A stretch of DNA of 64,000 nt from Caulobacter sp. FWC2 (GCF_002742625.1 NZ_PEBF01000001.1:1488001-1552000); one strand, 5' to 3'. Shown: positions 23,872 to 33,758, counted from the stretch's first letter. Translations and numbers: made by a program. The notes: a model not told the origin generated them from the letters alone.

Positions 23872-24981
23872 CTAGAACTGGCTCGGAAAGGCCTTGGCCG
23901 TCTTGGCGTCGTTGTAGCGCGCGCCGGGGCAGTCGACGGCGTAGGCGCCGGCGGTCTCGGCCAGATAGGGGCCGCGGTCGCTGTCGCCGTTCAGGGCGCG
24001 GCACGAGACGGCCGTCTTGTAGACCACCGAGCCGTTGTGGCTGAGCTCGTTCATGAAGAGGTCGAAGGCCAGGTCCATCAGGCCGCGCGTGGCGGCGAGG
24101 CGCCGGTCGCGGCCATTGAAGGCGGTGGTGACCTCGCCCAGTTGCGACATCTCGCGACCTGCCGGGACGGGACCCGCCGCGGCGCCGGCCGCGCTGATCA
24201 CGCCGCCGGCCAGCATGGCCTCCAGGTCCTGGAAGCGGCCCGAGGCCGTGCCGACGGCCAGGGCTGTGCTGAAGGCAGCGTCGAAGCCGGGTCCCAGGCG
24301 GCCCGGACCGCCGATGGCGGCGGCCTGGGCCGCGCCGACGAGACCGGCATAAGGGGCGTCGTAGATCGAGACGATCAGGTTCTGATTGACGTAGTAGCCC
24401 AGCGCGATGCCGCCGATCGCGCCGCCGGGCAGGGCCAGCACGCGGTCGCGCGAGACGCCCAGCGGGCCGGCGATGGCGGCGCGGGCGATGTCGGGCGTGA
24501 TGCCGGTCCAGCGCGCCTCATAGGAGGCTTCCAGGGTCTTCTCGCGGACCACCTCGCCCGTGCGCCAGCGCACCAGGCGGAAGGTCACGCGGGCCGAGGC
24601 CAGCTTGTCTGTTCCCCACCAGACATCGGGGCCGCGCAGGTCTTCGAACGTCGTGTAGAGCATGTACTCGGCGTCGAGGCGCGTGGGCGCCCGCATCTCG
24701 GCGCGGCGCAGGTGGTTGTTCAGGCTCTCGACGACCTGCACGCGGGTGGGGCGGGTGGTGACGACGGCGCCGCCATCGAACCAGCGGAACTCCGGCGCGC
24801 CTTCGACGGCCTGGACGGCGACGTTGCGATAGAAGGCGCGGGCGGGCGAGGCCTTGGCCACGGCGACCGGCGGCAGGGCCGGCTGGCGCAGGGCCGCGAC
24901 CTCCTCGCGGGTGGCGCAGGCGCTCAAGCCGGCGGCGGCGCTCGCCAGCAGGACGGCCAGACGGATGGACTTGGTCAGCAT
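23872..24981 (-). CDS. Lipoprotein of unknown function
   Basis: A 369-residue protein from the ATG with MLTKSIRLAVLLAS, with a lipobox AAGLSAC near residue 20. The first mature third resembles auxiliary lipoproteins with a transport-associated fold (a FRNVAVQAVEGAPEF strand and DAEYMLYTTFEDL). The middle has Gly/Ala-rich hydrophobic segments. No confident family assignment. It is transcribed towards the tail/lysis cluster, ending seven bases beyond it, and probably marks the right-hand edge of core chromosome. The frame is also open to a TTG at 25059, which would precede the signal peptide and is unlikely. Confidence 0.65.
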   Translation of the reverse strand: MLTKSIRLAVLLASAAAGLSACATREEVAALRQPALPPVAVAKASPARAFYRNVAVQAVEGAPEFRWFDGGAVVTTRPTRVQVVESLNNHLRRAEMRAPTRLDAEYMLYTTFEDLRGPDVWWGTDKLASARVTFRLVRWRTGEVVREKTLEASYEARWTGITPDIARAAIAGPLGVSRDRVLALPGGAIGGIALGYYVNQNLIVSIYDAPYAGLVGAAQAAAIGGPGRLGPGFDAAFSTALAVGTASGRFQDLEAMLAGGVISAAGAAAGPVPAGREMSQLGEVTTAFNGRDRRLAATRGLMDLAFDLFMNELSHNGSVVYKTAVSCRALNGDSDRGPYLAETAGAYAVDCPGARYNDAKTAKAFPSQF

Positions 24982-25057
24982 GGTCGCGCGCTCCCCCAGA
25001 TGGGTCGCACTATCGGGCGCAATCCTAAAGAGAGCTTGAAAGGTGAAGCTACAGGCC

Positions 25058-25093
25058 AAAAAAGAGCCCCTGTCGGGCAGGGCCGACAGGGGC
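25058..25093 (-). terminator. Rho-independent terminator after the TonB receptor gene
   Basis: GCCCCTGTCGG (25066-25076) and CCGACAGGGGC (25083-25093) form an 11-pair stem. On the minus strand it is followed by CTTTTTT. It closes the receptor gene, whose stop is at 25126-25128. Confidence 0.85.
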
Positions 25094-25125
25094 GCTATAG
25101 GCTCCTTGGGGAAGGATGGGCCGGC

Positions 25126-27852
25126 TTAGAACCTGTAGTTCAGGCCGACGAGGTAGGTGCGACCGTAGTTCTGGTAGTCGATGACCTGACGCGGGTCGTT
25201 GTTCTGGTAGGTGGTGAAGGGCTCGTTGGTCAGGTTGTTGACCTGAGCCAGGACCGACAGGCCTTCCATCGGGCCGTCGCTGAAGGTGTAGCCGATCTGG
25301 CTGTCGACGACGGACTCGCCCTTGACCATCCGATAGTTGCGGCCGTTGCCGAAGCCGGTGACCTCGCCCAGGAACTTCGAGCGGTAGCGGTCGCTGACGC
25401 GGAACGAGAAGCCGTTCTTCTCGTAATAGACAGTCAGGTTGGCGACAGTCTTCGACAGGCCAGGGATCGGCTGGGTCGCGTCGCTGGGGTTCGGCTGGAT
25501 CGAGCTCTCGGTGTACGAGGCGCTGAACGTGGCGCCGAAGCCGTCCAGCAGGTCGGTAAACAGCGCGCCGGGGATCGAGGCGGCGAATTCGACGCCCTTC
25601 AAGTTGCCGCCCTTGCCGTTCTGCGGCGTGGTGACAAGGCCCAGGCGCGTGGCCGGGGTCGGACCGCCATTGGTCGGGAAGCCGGTGAAGTCGAACACGA
25701 CGCTCTGGTCGTAAACGTAGGTCTTCAGGTCCTTGTAGAAGGCGGCCAGCGAGACATAGGCCTGACGGCCGAAGTACTTTTCGTACGACACGTCATAGGC
25801 GTCGGCGCGCCAGGGCTCGAGCTCCGGATTGCCGCCCGAACCGCTCCACGGCGAGAAGTTGATATTGCTGTTGCCGGCCTTGGACGGGTCGTAGCTGAAG
25901 GTCTTCGAAGCGCGCATCTGGTCCATCCGCGGGCGGGCCAGGGTGCGGGCGACGGCGAAGCGCAGGGTCTGCTCGGCCGGCAGGTGGAACTGCAGGTTCA
26001 TGCTGGGCAGGAAGTCGGTATAGGTCTTGCCGCCCGACAGGTTGGTGCGGGTGACGCCCGTTCCCGTGCCGCTGGCGCCCAGGGCGGTCGAGCTCTGGTC
26101 GGTGTTGACGATCTGGAAGCCGAAGTTGCCGGTGACCGGCACGCTGCCGACGGCGGCGTCGATATTGGCCTTCACATAACCGATCGTGACCTTTTCCTCG
26201 ACGTCCCAGCTCTTGACCAGCACGTCGGCGTTCGGGTTGCGGACCAGGTCGTACGTGCCGTTCTTGATCAGGGCGAACGGGTCGTAGCTGACCATGCCGG
26301 CGATGCCGATGAAGGCCAGCGAGGTCGTGCCGACGATGGCCGACGACGGGATCGCGACACTGGCCGGCGAGCCCTTCACGCGCAGGAACCACTCGTCATT
26401 GACGAGGCTCTTGGAGCGTTCGCTGTAGTTGAAGCCGACCTCGAAGCTCGACAGGCCGTCGCCGAGCGCCTTGGTCGCCGAGAAGCGGGCCGCCTTCAGC
26501 TCGTCCTCGATGTGCGGCTGGTTCAGATAGCCGTCCTGGCCGCCGGTGATGATGTCGCCGCCCCAGCCTTGCGGGCTGGTCAGCTTGATCACGTTCGGAT
26601 CGGCGTAGTTCAGGGTCGACTTGAAGATCGCCACGCCGTCGTCGTTCATCGCGAACGTCATGTTGTCGGTGGCGCCCACGCCCGAGCGGCCGGTGCCCGA
26701 ATAGCTCTCGACCACCTGGTCGGTGCGGTCGACCTTGGACCACGACAGGTCGCTGACCAGGGTCCAGTCGTCGCCGACATTGAACTTGTTGTTCCAGCCG
26801 ACCGACTTGATGGTCGCGTCACGGTCGTTGCCGTCGTTGCGGACCACGCCCTTGACGCCGTTGAAGGCGCCGCTGTTGACGAAGCCGCCCGAGGCCTGAG
26901 CCCCGGTCAGCGGCACGCCGCCCCAGACCAGCGGCAGTTCGATGCCGCGCTGGATCTGGTGGTTCTTGAACTTCGAATAGAAGACGTCCAGCGACGAGCT
27001 GAAGGTGTCGGTGGGCTTGAACTCCAGGACGCCGATGACGCCGTCGCGCTTCAGCATGCTGGACTGCACGTACGGCTTGGCGCCGCCGATCACCAGGTTG
27101 CCCGAGGCGTCGTTGGGATAGCCCCATGCATTCCAGCGCTCGGCCTGATAGGGCGACTCCATGTGAGCGTAGCCCAGGGCCAGGCCCAGCTTACCGTCCA
27201 TGAACTGGTCGATGTACGAGATCGAGAAGCGGTTGCCGTGGGCCTTGGTGCCGGCGTTCAAGGCGCCGATGTCGTTCCACTCGTAGCGAGCGCCGACGGC
27301 CAGGGCGCGCTTGCCGAAGGCCAGAGGACGGACGGTGCGCATGTCGGCGGTGCCGGCCAGGCCCTGGCCGATCAGGCCGGCGTCAGGGGTCTTGTAGACC
27401 ACGACCGCGCTCAGCAGTTCCGACGGATACTGGTCGAACTCGACGCCGCGGTTGTCGCCGGTCGAGACCTGTTCGCGGCCGTTGAGCAGGGCGGTGGTGA
27501 AGTCGGGGGCGAGGCCGCGGATCGAGATGACCTGCCCGCGACCATCCAGGCGCTGTGCGGTCAACCCAGGAAGACGCGCGATCGACTCGGCGATCGACAT
27601 GTCCGGCAGCTTGCCGATGTCCTCGGCCGAGACGGCTTCGACGATCGAGGTCGAGCTCTTCTTCAGCGAGATGGCGCCTTCGATGCCGCGGCGGATGCCG
27701 GTGACGACGATCTCTTCGACCTTGCTGTCGTCCTGGGTCGCGGCTGCGGTGGTCTGGGCCTGGGCCGAGCCGGCCACGGCGAACGCCAGGGCCAGGCCGG
27801 TGGCGCTGCCCGCCATCAACCACGCACGACGACGCGAAAATTGGGTGTTCAT
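25126..27852 (-). CDS. malA: TonB-dependent outer-membrane receptor, maltodextrin type
   Basis: Energy-dependent uptake of maltodextrins across the outer membrane. The 908-residue product has a signal peptide (about 1-32, ending AQAQ), a TonB-box region (VEEIVVTG, about 45-52), a plug domain (ISLKKSSTSIVEAVSAEDIGKLPD, RIDGRG-like and SIRGLAPDFTTALLNGRE motifs) and a 22-strand barrel ending in a terminal Phe (LVGLNYRF). GGGAGGGAG precedes the ATG. It is divergent from an amylase operon, and the shared control region carries many TGCAA motifs. The malA name follows synteny with the C. crescentus maltose locus as I recall it. Confidence 0.85.
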   Translation of the reverse strand: MNTQFSRRRAWLMAGSATGLALAFAVAGSAQAQTTAAATQDDSKVEEIVVTGIRRGIEGAISLKKSSTSIVEAVSAEDIGKLPDMSIAESIARLPGLTAQRLDGRGQVISIRGLAPDFTTALLNGREQVSTGDNRGVEFDQYPSELLSAVVVYKTPDAGLIGQGLAGTADMRTVRPLAFGKRALAVGARYEWNDIGALNAGTKAHGNRFSISYIDQFMDGKLGLALGYAHMESPYQAERWNAWGYPNDASGNLVIGGAKPYVQSSMLKRDGVIGVLEFKPTDTFSSSLDVFYSKFKNHQIQRGIELPLVWGGVPLTGAQASGGFVNSGAFNGVKGVVRNDGNDRDATIKSVGWNNKFNVGDDWTLVSDLSWSKVDRTDQVVESYSGTGRSGVGATDNMTFAMNDDGVAIFKSTLNYADPNVIKLTSPQGWGGDIITGGQDGYLNQPHIEDELKAARFSATKALGDGLSSFEVGFNYSERSKSLVNDEWFLRVKGSPASVAIPSSAIVGTTSLAFIGIAGMVSYDPFALIKNGTYDLVRNPNADVLVKSWDVEEKVTIGYVKANIDAAVGSVPVTGNFGFQIVNTDQSSTALGASGTGTGVTRTNLSGGKTYTDFLPSMNLQFHLPAEQTLRFAVARTLARPRMDQMRASKTFSYDPSKAGNSNINFSPWSGSGGNPELEPWRADAYDVSYEKYFGRQAYVSLAAFYKDLKTYVYDQSVVFDFTGFPTNGGPTPATRLGLVTTPQNGKGGNLKGVEFAASIPGALFTDLLDGFGATFSASYTESSIQPNPSDATQPIPGLSKTVANLTVYYEKNGFSFRVSDRYRSKFLGEVTGFGNGRNYRMVKGESVVDSQIGYTFSDGPMEGLSVLAQVNNLTNEPFTTYQNNDPRQVIDYQNYGRTYLVGLNYRF

Positions 27853-28155
27853 AGAAGCTCCCTCCCTGTCCGGCTCTGCGCTCTTGCAAACTTGCGATCG
27901 GGCCGTTGCTGCAAACTACCGCAAATTAACGGGCTGTAATCAACCCAAAAAATTGCAAATCCGGCATTGGGTACGCTGAGAAGTCACCGGAATGGGGCTT
28001 GGTGTGGCCTCAATGCTCCACCTTTGGCGGTTAGATTGGCTGGGCTGGGCTGCAAATCGGGTCAGTCGAACGGATTGACAGGTTGGCGATGGTTCTGCAA
28101 ATTCTTGCAAAGAATTGCATTAGCGGTTGCGAACCGGCAGCAGGGGGAGGGAGCG
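27853..28155. promoter_or_regulatory. Divergent control region of the maltodextrin locus with a 17-bp palindrome
   Basis: At least seven TGCAA or TTGCAAA motifs occur over about 240 bases (near 27884, 27910, 27921, 27953, 28051, 28096, 28106). AATTCTT-GCA-AAGAATT (28100-28116) is a perfect palindrome and is the best candidate for the LacI-family (MalI) operator upstream of the amylase gene at 28156. Related TGCAAA motifs recur next to the LacI gene and upstream of the transporter gene. Confidence 0.6.
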
Positions 28156-29952
28156 ATGTCGGCGTGGACGCCTTGGCGACGAACGCTGCTGGCCGTGACG
28201 GCCTTGGGCGCGCTGGTCTCGGCCGCGCATGCTGCTCCGGAATCGTACCGCCTGCGAAAGCCCCAGGACGAAGTGATCTATTTCGTCCTGCCTGATCGCT
28301 TCGAGAATGGCGACGCGACCAATGACCACGGCGGACGCAATACAGGGCCGTTGGTCGACGGCTTCGACCCGACGCGGACCGGCTTCTACCATGGTGGCGA
28401 CCTGAAGGGCGTGACCCGGCGGCTGGACTACATCCAGGGCCTGGGCGCGACGGCCGTCTGGCTGGCGCCGGTCTTCAAGAACCGCGCGGTGCAGGGCTCG
28501 CCAGGCCACGAGTCGGCGGCGCATCACGGCTACTGGATCACCGACTTCACCGATGTCGATCCGCACCTCGGGACCAGGGCCGACTTCAGGGCGCTCGTCG
28601 ACGCGGCTCATGCCCGGGGCCTGAAGGTCTATATGGACATCGTCGTGAACCACACGGCCGACGTCATCCAGTACAAGGAATGCCCTGACGGCGACTGCGC
28701 CTATCGCGGCGTCGCCGACTATCCCTATGTCCGCCAGGGCGGCCTAGGCGGCGCGCCGATCAATGCCGGTTTCGACGGCAAGAACTTCACCAGGCTCAAG
28801 ACGCCGAGCTGGGCCTACAGCCCTTTCGTCCCGGCCGGGCAGGAGCATGCCAAGAAGCCGGACTGGCTGAACGACCCGATCTACTACCACAACCGGGGTG
28901 ACAGCACGTTCGCGGGCGAGAGCTCGCTGCTGGGCGATTTCGCGACCCTGGACGACGTCTTCACCGAGAACCCGCGCGTCGTTGCAGGCTTCATCGAGAT
29001 TTACGGCCAGTGGATCGACGACTTCGGGATCGACGGCTTCCGCATCGACACCGCCCGTCACGTGAACCCGGCGTTCTGGCAGGCCTTCGTCCCGGCCATG
29101 CTGGCCCGCGCCAAGGCCAAGGGCATCCCGAACTTCCACATTTTCGGAGAGGTGTTCGACGCCGACCCGGCGATCCTGGCCAGCCACACCCGGGTCGACA
29201 GACTGCCGGCGGTGCTGGACTTCGCGTTCCAGTCGGCCGCGACCGACGTCGCCCTGGGCCGGACCGGAACCGACCGCCTGGCCCGCGTCTTCGCCGCCGA
29301 TCCCGTCTACCAGGGCGGCGAGGCGACCGCGCGCCAGCTGCCGACGTTCCTGGGCAATCACGACATGGGCCGCATCGGCTGGTTCGCGCTGAAGGCCAAG
29401 CCGGGGATCGGCGACGACGAACTGCTGGCCCGCGTCACCCTGGCCAATGCCCTGATGCTGACCGCGCGCGGCGTTCCGACGATCTACTACGGCGACGAGC
29501 AGGGCTTTACCGGCGACGGCGACTATGCCGACAGCCGCGAGGACATGTTCGAAAGCCAGGTCGCCAGCTACAACGACAACCGCCTGGTGGGCTCGAACGC
29601 CAAGGGGCCGAGGTCGGCCTTCGGGACCGATGGCGTGCTCTTTGGCCGGATCACCGAACTCTCGAAGCTGCGCGTCGCCACGCCCGCTCTGCGCGAGGGC
29701 AGCCAGGTGACCCGCGTCGCCAGCGACAAGCCGGGCCTGCTGGCGTTCTCGCGCATTCTGGACAAGACCGAGGTATTGGCTGTCTTCAACACCGGCGACC
29801 AACCGCTGAAGGCCAATATCCCGGTCGAGGCCGGTTCCGTCGCCTGGCGGGCGCTGCACGGCGCCTGCGCCGGGACCGCCGCCGCGCCGGGCAGCTATTC
29901 GATCGAGCTGAAGCCGCTCGACTACATGATTTGCGTTTCCGAGGGACGATAG
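28156..29952 (+). CDS. Exported alpha-amylase family glycoside hydrolase (GH13)
   Basis: Hydrolyses alpha-1,4 linkages of starch-type polysaccharide outside the cytoplasm. From the ATG at 28156, preceded by GGGAGGGAG, the 598-residue product has a signal peptide (cleavage near AHA-APES). The GH13 regions are VYFxLPDRF-like at the start, DIVVNH (about 160), GFRIDTARH with the nucleophile Asp near 296, FGEVFD with the general acid Glu near 331, and LGNHD near 398. It is followed directly by an alpha-glucosidase gene, forming an operon. Upstream in-frame codons to 27967 lie in the operator region and are not used. Confidence 0.9.
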   Translation: MSAWTPWRRTLLAVTALGALVSAAHAAPESYRLRKPQDEVIYFVLPDRFENGDATNDHGGRNTGPLVDGFDPTRTGFYHGGDLKGVTRRLDYIQGLGATAVWLAPVFKNRAVQGSPGHESAAHHGYWITDFTDVDPHLGTRADFRALVDAAHARGLKVYMDIVVNHTADVIQYKECPDGDCAYRGVADYPYVRQGGLGGAPINAGFDGKNFTRLKTPSWAYSPFVPAGQEHAKKPDWLNDPIYYHNRGDSTFAGESSLLGDFATLDDVFTENPRVVAGFIEIYGQWIDDFGIDGFRIDTARHVNPAFWQAFVPAMLARAKAKGIPNFHIFGEVFDADPAILASHTRVDRLPAVLDFAFQSAATDVALGRTGTDRLARVFAADPVYQGGEATARQLPTFLGNHDMGRIGWFALKAKPGIGDDELLARVTLANALMLTARGVPTIYYGDEQGFTGDGDYADSREDMFESQVASYNDNRLVGSNAKGPRSAFGTDGVLFGRITELSKLRVATPALREGSQVTRVASDKPGLLAFSRILDKTEVLAVFNTGDQPLKANIPVEAGSVAWRALHGACAGTAAAPGSYSIELKPLDYMICVSEGR

Positions 29953-29993
29953 TGACAGTGCAGGTTCTGGTTCGCCCCGGTGCGGAGACGTCG

Positions 29994-31574
29994 ATGAGCG
30001 GTGAGTGGTGGCGCGGCGCGGTGATTTATCAGGTCTATCCGCGCAGCTTCGCCGACTCGAACGGCGACGGCGTCGGGGACCTGCCGGGGATCACCGCGCA
30101 TCTCGATCACATCGCCTCGTTGGGCGTCGACGGGGTGTGGCTGTCGCCGTTCTTCACCTCGCCGATGAAGGACTTCGGCTACGACGTCTCGGACTATCGC
30201 GATGTCGATCCGATCTTCGGGACCCTGGCCGATTTCGACGCCCTGATCGCCAAGGCCCACGATCTGGACCTGAAGATCATCATCGACCTGGTGTTTTCCC
30301 ACACCTCGGAAGAGCATCCCTGGTTCGCCGAGAGCCGCCAGGACCGGACCAACGCCAAGGCCGACTGGTTCGTCTGGGCCGACGCCAAGCCCGATGGCAG
30401 CCCGCCCAGCAACTGGCAGTCGGTGTTCGGCGGTCCGGCCTGGACCTGGGACGCGCGTCGCGGCCAGTACTACATGCACAACTTCCTCAGCAGCCAGCCG
30501 CAGCTGAACCTGCACAATCCGGCGGTGCAGGAAGCCCTGCTGGCCGTCACCCAGTTCTGGATCGACAAAGGTGTGGACGGCTTCCGCTTCGACGCCATCA
30601 ACTTCTCGATGCACGACCCGAAGTTCACGGATAACCCACCGCTGCCCCCAGGCGGCAAGCGCACGCGGCCGTTCGACTTCCAGGACAAGATCCACAACCA
30701 GAGCCATGCCGACATCCCGAAGTTCCTCAGCCGCCTGCGGGCGCTGACGGACGCGGCGGGCGGCCGGTTCTCGGTGGCGGAAGTGGGCGGCGACCATGCC
30801 GACCGCGAGATGAAGCTTTTCACCGCCGGGAACGATCGCCTGAACAGCGCCTACGGCTTCCTCTACCTCTACGCCGACAAGCTGACAGCCGACATGATCC
30901 CAAAGGGCGCGGCCATGTGGCCGGGCGCGGACGGGGAGGGCTGGCCGTCCTGGACCTTCTCAAACCACGACGCCCCTCGCGCGGTGTCGCGCTGGGCCGA
31001 GGGCCGCGACCGCAAGGCCTTCGCCGAGATGTGCCTGCTGCTGCTGACGGGCCTGCGCGGCAATGTCTTTGTCTATCAGGGCGAGGAACTAGGCCTGCCG
31101 CAGGCCAATGTGCCGTTCGAGCGCCTGCAGGACCCCGAAGCCATCGCCAATTGGCCCCAGACCCTGGGTCGCGACGGCGCCCGCACGCCGATGCCGTGGG
31201 TGGCTGGCGCGATCAATGCCGGCTTCTCCGGCGTCGAGCCCTGGCTGCCGGTCGATCCAGAGCACCTGCCGCTGGCGGTGGACGCGCAGGAAGCGGATCC
31301 GACCTCGACCCTGCATGTGGCGCGCCGACTGATCGGCCTGCGCAAGACCTATGCCGCCCTGCGCACCGGCGCGATCAGCTTTGTCGACACCAACAGTTCG
31401 CTGCTGATCTTCCAGCGCGGGGAGGGGGCGGGCGCGGTGCTGCTGGCCTTCAACCTGGGCTTCGAGCCGGTGACCTGGTCGCTGCCGGAAGGCTGGGCGA
31501 TGGTCGACAGCGTCAACCTGGGCGGCGAGGGCGAAATGCCGCCGTGCGCTGGGTTGATCGCGCGGCGGGCCTAG
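29994..31574 (+). CDS. Alpha-glucosidase, GH13 (cytoplasmic)
   Basis: Splits maltose and short maltodextrins to glucose. The ATG at 29994 gives 526 residues starting MSGEWWRGAVIYQVYPRSF, the usual start of this family. A GTG at 29952 overlaps the upstream stop and would add 14 residues; both have plausible ribosome binding sites. Catalytic motifs are GFRFDAINF (nucleophile Asp, about 200), VAEVGGD (Glu, about 261) and SNHDAPR (Asp, about 325). No signal peptide, so it acts in the cytoplasm after transport. The stop overlaps the converging membrane protein gene by four bases. Confidence 0.92.
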   Translation: MSGEWWRGAVIYQVYPRSFADSNGDGVGDLPGITAHLDHIASLGVDGVWLSPFFTSPMKDFGYDVSDYRDVDPIFGTLADFDALIAKAHDLDLKIIIDLVFSHTSEEHPWFAESRQDRTNAKADWFVWADAKPDGSPPSNWQSVFGGPAWTWDARRGQYYMHNFLSSQPQLNLHNPAVQEALLAVTQFWIDKGVDGFRFDAINFSMHDPKFTDNPPLPPGGKRTRPFDFQDKIHNQSHADIPKFLSRLRALTDAAGGRFSVAEVGGDHADREMKLFTAGNDRLNSAYGFLYLYADKLTADMIPKGAAMWPGADGEGWPSWTFSNHDAPRAVSRWAEGRDRKAFAEMCLLLLTGLRGNVFVYQGEELGLPQANVPFERLQDPEAIANWPQTLGRDGARTPMPWVAGAINAGFSGVEPWLPVDPEHLPLAVDAQEADPTSTLHVARRLIGLRKTYAALRTGAISFVDTNSSLLIFQRGEGAGAVLLAFNLGFEPVTWSLPEGWAMVDSVNLGGEGEMPPCAGLIARRA

Positions 31575-32347
31575 GTCGCCGGCGCTGCCGCGTGCCGTCC
31601 GCTCCGCTGTGGCAGGGCGATGATCAGCAGCAGGATCGCCGCAGACAGCACCGCCGAGGCGATCGGTCGGCTGAACGCCAGGCCGCCATGGTCATGGGGT
31701 TTGTCCAGAAAGTCGCCGACGGCCGCGCCCAGCGGCCGGGTCAGGATGAAGGCTGTCCAGAACAGGACGATCCGGCTGACTCGGGTCCTGAAAAACAGCG
31801 CCGCGACAACGACAAGCATGCCGCCGAAGATCAGGGCGGCGCCGACATAGCCCAGGCCCGCCGTGTCCGCCGTCCAGTCGCCGAGAGCTGTCCCCAGAGT
31901 CTGCGAGAAGGTGATGGTGATCCAGTAGAAGGTCTCGGCCTTGCGCGACTGGATGTCATCGGCGTCGATCGCGCCCAGGCTCACTCTCCAGGCCGCCAGC
32001 GTCGCGACCACGCAGGCCAGCAGCAGCAATGAACCGCCGGCATAGCCGATGCCCAGCGAGCGCGTCGCGAAATCAGCCATGGTCGTGCCGGCCGTGGTCG
32101 AGGCGATGATCGTCGCCCAATAGAGGAACGGGTGAAAGCGCCGCGCGGTGATCTGGCCTGCGGCCAGAGCCAGCAACAGTGCTAGGAAGATGGCGGAGCT
32201 GACGAGATAGCCGAGCTCGAAAGTCATGCTCAGCGTATCGCCGCCGGTCTCGCCCAGTGTCGTGGCCAGGACCTTGATAAGCCAGAAGGCCAGCGTGACG
32301 GCGGGGACCTTACCGGCGGCAGCTTCGAGATCGGTCTTTGGCGTCAT
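31571..32347 (-). CDS. COG4705-like membrane protein of unknown function
   Basis: A 258-residue integral membrane protein with about eight hydrophobic helices and an internal duplication: LATTLGETGGDTLS near residue 30 recurs as SQTLGTALGDWTAD near 150 and again as TRPLGAAVGDFLDKP near 210. This TLGxxxGD repeat is typical of the uncharacterised COG4705 membrane-anchored family. It lies inside the maltodextrin locus but on the opposite strand from the glucosidase gene, so a role in maltose use is not implied. Confidence 0.7.
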   Translation of the reverse strand: MTPKTDLEAAAGKVPAVTLAFWLIKVLATTLGETGGDTLSMTFELGYLVSSAIFLALLLALAAGQITARRFHPFLYWATIIASTTAGTTMADFATRSLGIGYAGGSLLLLACVVATLAAWRVSLGAIDADDIQSRKAETFYWITITFSQTLGTALGDWTADTAGLGYVGAALIFGGMLVVVAALFFRTRVSRIVLFWTAFILTRPLGAAVGDFLDKPHDHGGLAFSRPIASAVLSAAILLLIIALPQRSGRHAAAPAT

Positions 32348-32418
32348 TCTGGGTCTCCAGGTCGGCAGCGCGCCGACACCGTAAAGACGGCAGGGGCGGC
32401 CGTGTCCCTCAGTGGTCG

Positions 32419-33429
32419 CTAGCCGCCGCAGCTTTCCCGAATGATCAGGTCCGTCGGCACCCGCTCCGACCGGCTCGCGCGTTCGCCGCTGTCGAGCAGC
32501 TTCGACACCATCAGGCGCCCCGCCTTGTTGGTGTCCTGGGCGATGGTGCTCAGCGCCGGGCTGGCGTAGCGGCTGAAGGGGACGTTGTCGAAACCCATCA
32601 CCGAGACATCGCCGGGAACCGACCGGCCGGCGTGCTTCAGGGCGCGCATGGCGCCTAGCGCGATCAGGTCGGAGGCGGCGACGACGCCGTCGAACGCCAC
32701 GCCGTGGTGGATCAGGCTGTCGACGGCGGCCTCGGCCGACTCGACCTCGAAGTGGGCCGGGACGATCAGGTCGGGATCGACGCCCAGCTTGGCGTGATCA
32801 AGGGCGTCCAGATAGCCGCGATGGCGTTGCATGGCCTCCGGCGCCTCGGTGTCGCCGAGGAAGACGATGCGCTTGCGGCCCAGCCGCTGCAGGTGGAGCG
32901 TGGCGCGGCGGCCGCCCATGACGTTGTCCGAACCGACCGAGCAGTAGTTCTGGTCCGGCAACTGGGCGCCCCAGACCACGAAGCGATTTTCGGTCTCGGC
33001 CAGGCGGTTGAAGGCCGCGTGCAGCGAGCTCTGGCCGAGGAAGATCACACCCTCGGCCCGGCTGGTGGTCATGGCCGAGGACAGGTCCTCGAAATTGGTC
33101 GGGGCGATGTGGCTGAGGATCACGTCGCAGCCGCGCTCGCGGGCCGCTTCGCCGACGCCGGCCAGCAGCTCTAGGAAGAAGGGGTCCGACATGCTGCTGG
33201 CGCGGCCCTGCGGACGGGGCGTGACGATGGCGATCGTCGCCTCGGCCCCGATCGGGCCGGCGGGCATGTAGCGGCGGAAGGGATAGTCCATTTCGCGCGC
33301 CAGCTTCCAGATCAGCTGCTTGGTGCGCTTGTTGACGGCCGGGCTGTCATTGAGGGCCCGTGACGCGGTCGAGATCGAGACCCCCGCCAGCTTGGCCAGG
33401 TCCTCCAGTCGCGTCGCCCCCTTGCTCAC
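32419..33429 (-). CDS. malI: LacI-family repressor of the maltodextrin locus
   Basis: A 336-residue LacI/GalR regulator. The helix-turn-helix (RLEDLAKLAGVSISTASRALND) and hinge helix region (KRTKQLIWKLAREMDYPF) are at the N terminus. The periplasmic-binding-protein-like domain follows (EGVIFLGQSS, GSDNVMGG, AASDLIALGAM, VMGFDNVPFSRYASP). The GTG at 33429 places the helix-turn-helix at a normal distance from the start; a TTG at 33477 overlaps TGCAAA motifs that look like operator and is less likely. It is divergent from the malY transporter gene. The maltose role comes from context; the effector is not visible. Confidence 0.88.
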   Translation of the reverse strand: MSKGATRLEDLAKLAGVSISTASRALNDSPAVNKRTKQLIWKLAREMDYPFRRYMPAGPIGAEATIAIVTPRPQGRASSMSDPFFLELLAGVGEAARERGCDVILSHIAPTNFEDLSSAMTTSRAEGVIFLGQSSLHAAFNRLAETENRFVVWGAQLPDQNYCSVGSDNVMGGRRATLHLQRLGRKRIVFLGDTEAPEAMQRHRGYLDALDHAKLGVDPDLIVPAHFEVESAEAAVDSLIHHGVAFDGVVAASDLIALGAMRALKHAGRSVPGDVSVMGFDNVPFSRYASPALSTIAQDTNKAGRLMVSKLLDSGERASRSERVPTDLIIRESCGG

Positions 33430-33758
33430 CTTACGCTCGTCCCCGTCCGACTGTTGTTGCTGCAAAGATTTCTGCAAACTTTTTCAGAAGACCCATAAGC
33501 CGCTGTTTGAGCGGCTTTGCAAGTCGGTCAAGGTGAAAAACGAGCATGAAAACTGTTGCAAATTGTGGCGCTATCCTCGCTGATTTTTCTGCGGGTAGGA
33601 TGAGGTAGGTTGGGAATTCGCCTGCGTCGAAGCCAATAAATCCTGGATTTATCGTTGCGTCTCGTGCCGGCGCATGCGCAAATGCTCGCCACCACGTTTT
33701 ATGAAAAAACTTGCGAACCAGTCGGGCTAACCGGCGGTCGGATCAGGGCGGAGGACCG

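Noticed and set aside
8260..23900. att site duplication of the tRNA 3' end flanking the tail cluster
   Set aside because: I looked for the TTCGAGTCCCTCCGGGC segment near 23860-23900 and saw none; no integrase gene exists in the window.
24037..27939. 1300-codon open frame on the plus strand opposite the lipoprotein and TonB receptor genes
   Set aside because: It mirrors the genes on the other strand, has Gly/Ala/Arg/Asp/Val-rich composition expected of an antisense frame in high-GC DNA, and no motif.
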